Both the position numbers and the translations under genes were made by a program. From assembly GCA_017881985.1 (NCBI GenBank), contig JADGQH010000053.1, positions 1-14,801 on the forward strand: 14,801 bases of DNA, in the 5' to 3' direction. The notes beneath the pieces were generated by a model. It made no database searches. It had not been told where the DNA came from and saw only the letters and a program-made list of their open reading frames with translations. Positions 13,611-14,801 of this stretch are shown here, piece after piece (position 1 is the first letter of the stretch; each line of letters opens with the position of its first letter). This stretch comes from Chloroflexota bacterium. GTDB lineage: Bacteria > Chloroflexota > Limnocylindria > Limnocylindrales > CSP1-4.

Positions 13611-14632
13611 ATGCCCAGCTTCCCGTCCGGCGGCAGGTCCACCGGGCGCCTCGTTGCGGCCGCGTCGAGGAGCGCGGTGGCCATCACCACGGCCCAGGCG
13701 CCATCCTCGCCGTCGACGTAGGGTCGCTCCCCCGTCCGGACGGCCCGCACGAACGCGTCCAGCTGGGCGGCGAGCGGCTCGTGCGTCTCGACCGGGATCT
13801 CGGCGACGTCACCGGCGAACGTCGGCGCGTAGCCGCCGAGCAGCTCGGGGTGCGCGAGGTCGGAGCGCGTGAAGGTCAGGCGCTGGGTCAGGTAGTCGAG
13901 CTCGAACATGCCCTCCTCGCCGACGACGACCAGCTGGCGCCGCTTGGCCGGGGTGAGCCAGTTCACGTCGAGCATCCCGGCGGCCCCGGACGGGAAGTGG
14001 AGCAGGCCGAAGAGCAGGTCCTCGTGGGAGGCGTGCTTGCGCTTGGCGAGCTCCGCGTAGACGCGGGTGGGGCGCTCGCCCGCGATCCAGCACAGCATGT
14101 CCACGTCATGGGTGGCGAGATCCACGGTCACCCCGACGTCGCGGACGCGGGCGGGAAACGGACCGGCGCGGCGGCTCGCGATCGAGTAGACCGTGGTCAG
14201 CCAGCGCGCGTGCAGGAGCCGCCCGAGCTCGAGGACCGCGGGGTTGTAGCGCTCCACGTGGCCGACCTGGACCGGGACGCCCGAGGCCTTCGCGGTGCGC
14301 ACGATCCCGAGCGCCTCGGCGGGCGTCGCCGCCAGCGGCTTCTCGACGAGGATCGGGATGCCCCGCTCGATCGCCGCGAGCGCCAGCGCGACGTGGGCGG
14401 TCGTCGGCGCCGCGATCACGAGCGCGTCGATCTCCGCCTCCGCAGCCATGGCGATCGGGTCGCCCCAGCCCGCGGCGCCGGTCTGCCGGGTCGCTGCGCC
14501 GAGCATCTCGGGATCGGGGTCGCCCACCGCGACGAGCCGGCACTCCGGATGGGCGGCGATGACGCGGAGGTGGTTGCGACCCATCGAGCCCACACCGGCG
14601 AGGGCGACGCGAAGCGGCGCGGGCGTGCTCAT
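13607..14632 (-). CDS. Gfo/Idh/MocA-family oxidoreductase, probable UDP-N-acetylglucosaminuronate 3-dehydrogenase (WbpB/WlbA-like)
   Basis: This 341-residue NAD-dependent oxidoreductase has the N-terminal Rossmann motif GVGSMG at 13-18, APTTAHVALA before the active site, the family EKP signature at 97-99 and the HDVD motif at 175-178, where His and Asp line the sugar site. Length is normal for the family. In the WbpB/WlbA role it oxidises C3 of UDP-GlcNAc-uronic acid to the 3-keto sugar, which the adjacent DegT-type enzyme would then aminate. Specificity is inferred from context; motifs alone show only the family. The ATG at 14632 is chosen because it lies right before the fold and leaves a 28-base gap after the aminotransferase stop. 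A GTG at 14674 would add 14 acidic residues and overlap that gene. Its TGA overlaps the dehydrogenase ATG by four bases, supporting coupled translation. Confidence 0.87.
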   Translation of the reverse strand: MSTPAPLRVALAGVGSMGRNHLRVIAAHPECRLVAVGDPDPEMLGAATRQTGAAGWGDPIAMAAEAEIDALVIAAPTTAHVALALAAIERGIPILVEKPLAATPAEALGIVRTAKASGVPVQVGHVERYNPAVLELGRLLHARWLTTVYSIASRRAGPFPARVRDVGVTVDLATHDVDMLCWIAGERPTRVYAELAKRKHASHEDLLFGLLHFPSGAAGMLDVNWLTPAKRRQLVVVGEEGMFELDYLTQRLTFTRSDLAHPELLGGYAPTFAGDVAEIPVETHEPLAAQLDAFVRAVRTGERPYVDGEDGAWAVVMATALLDAAATRRPVDLPPDGKLGI

Positions 14633-14660
14633 CGGCGCCGGGCCGGCTTGGTCATCGTCT

Positions 14661-14801
14661 TCATCGCCCCGCACCGGGCGTGGCCACGGCGCGGATCGCG
14701 GCCACGATCGCCTCGAGATCCTCCTGGGACAGCCGCGGGTGGACCGGGACGGCGAGCACCTCGTCGGAGAGCCGGTCCGTGACCGGCAGCGGCAGGTCCG
14801 C
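14661..14801 (-). CDS. DegT/DnrJ/EryC1/StrS sugar aminotransferase, C-terminal end only
   Basis: The last 46 residues of a gene entering from the right edge are visible, ending in TGA at 14663-14661. The sequence LPLPVTDRLSDEVLAVPVHP followed by RLSQEDLEAIVAAI matches the typical C-terminus of PLP-dependent DegT/DnrJ/EryC1/StrS sugar aminotransferases, in which a short 'x-LP-V-H-P-x-L-S-x-x-D' element precedes the last helix. The PLP-binding Lys and substrate region lie outside the window. Next to WbpB-, WbpA- and WbpI-like genes, the expected role is that of WbpE: transfer of an amino group to C3 of a 3-keto UDP-GlcNAc-uronic acid. It is the most upstream visible gene of the - strand operon, so the promoter is also outside. 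The family call is good for so short a piece; the exact reaction is inferred. Confidence 0.78.
   Translation of the reverse strand, partial: ADLPLPVTDRLSDEVLAVPVHPRLSQEDLEAIVAAIRAVATPGAGR

Noticed and set aside
12060..13721. Long + strand open frame opposite the dehydrogenase
   Set aside because: The opposite strand encodes a dehydrogenase with all major motifs; this frame is the charge-rich mirror expected from GC bias.

Overview
The window is a dense, very GC-rich stretch (about 70% by eye, not computed) of bacterial chromosome. Several genes start with GTG, most have no clear Shine-Dalgarno sequence, and neighbours often overlap by 1 to 10 bases. Strong G/C bias at codon position 3 leaves long open frames on the opposite strands, which are shadows. 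No rRNA, tRNA, transposase or CRISPR array was seen. The style fits an uncultured high-GC lineage such as Chloroflexota or Actinomycetota, but nothing here fixes the phylum.

The whole window reads as one cell-surface polysaccharide locus. Bases 1-3124 (+) carry three overlapping multi-spanning membrane proteins: the C-terminal part of a GT-C-like protein, then two GT87/DUF2029-like glycosyltransferases that would use polyprenyl-phosphate sugars. A lone GT4 glycosyltransferase (3108-4427, -) runs towards them and overlaps the last one tail to tail. It diverges across a short intergenic region from a + strand group (4513-8173): an ABC-2 export permease, its ATPase (Wzm/Wzt or TagG/TagH type) and a two-part protein made of a GT4 enzyme, a tandem-repeat linker and an unrecognised C-terminal domain.

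From the right edge down to 8234 the - strand carries a compact operon, in transcription order: DegT-family sugar aminotransferase (3' end only), Gfo/Idh/MocA oxidoreductase, UDP-sugar 6-dehydrogenase, non-hydrolysing UDP-sugar 2-epimerase, and two related GT4 glycosyltransferases. Four of these enzyme families match four of the five steps (WbpA, WbpB, WbpE, WbpI) of the Pseudomonas aeruginosa pathway to UDP-2,3-diacetamido-2,3-dideoxy-D-mannuronic acid. The WbpD-type acetyltransferase is not in the window and may lie beyond its right edge.

Inferred model: the - strand operon makes an activated diaminouronic acid, the GT4 enzymes build a lipid-linked glycan at the inner face of the membrane, the ABC transporter flips it, and the GT-C/GT87 proteins add sugars on the outer face. 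The most unusual points are the repeat-linked GT4 fusion, in-frame tandem duplications in three glycosyltransferases, non-canonical residues at two catalytic positions of the dehydrogenase together with a Cys/His-bearing N-terminal extension, and an internal membrane helix in one GT4.
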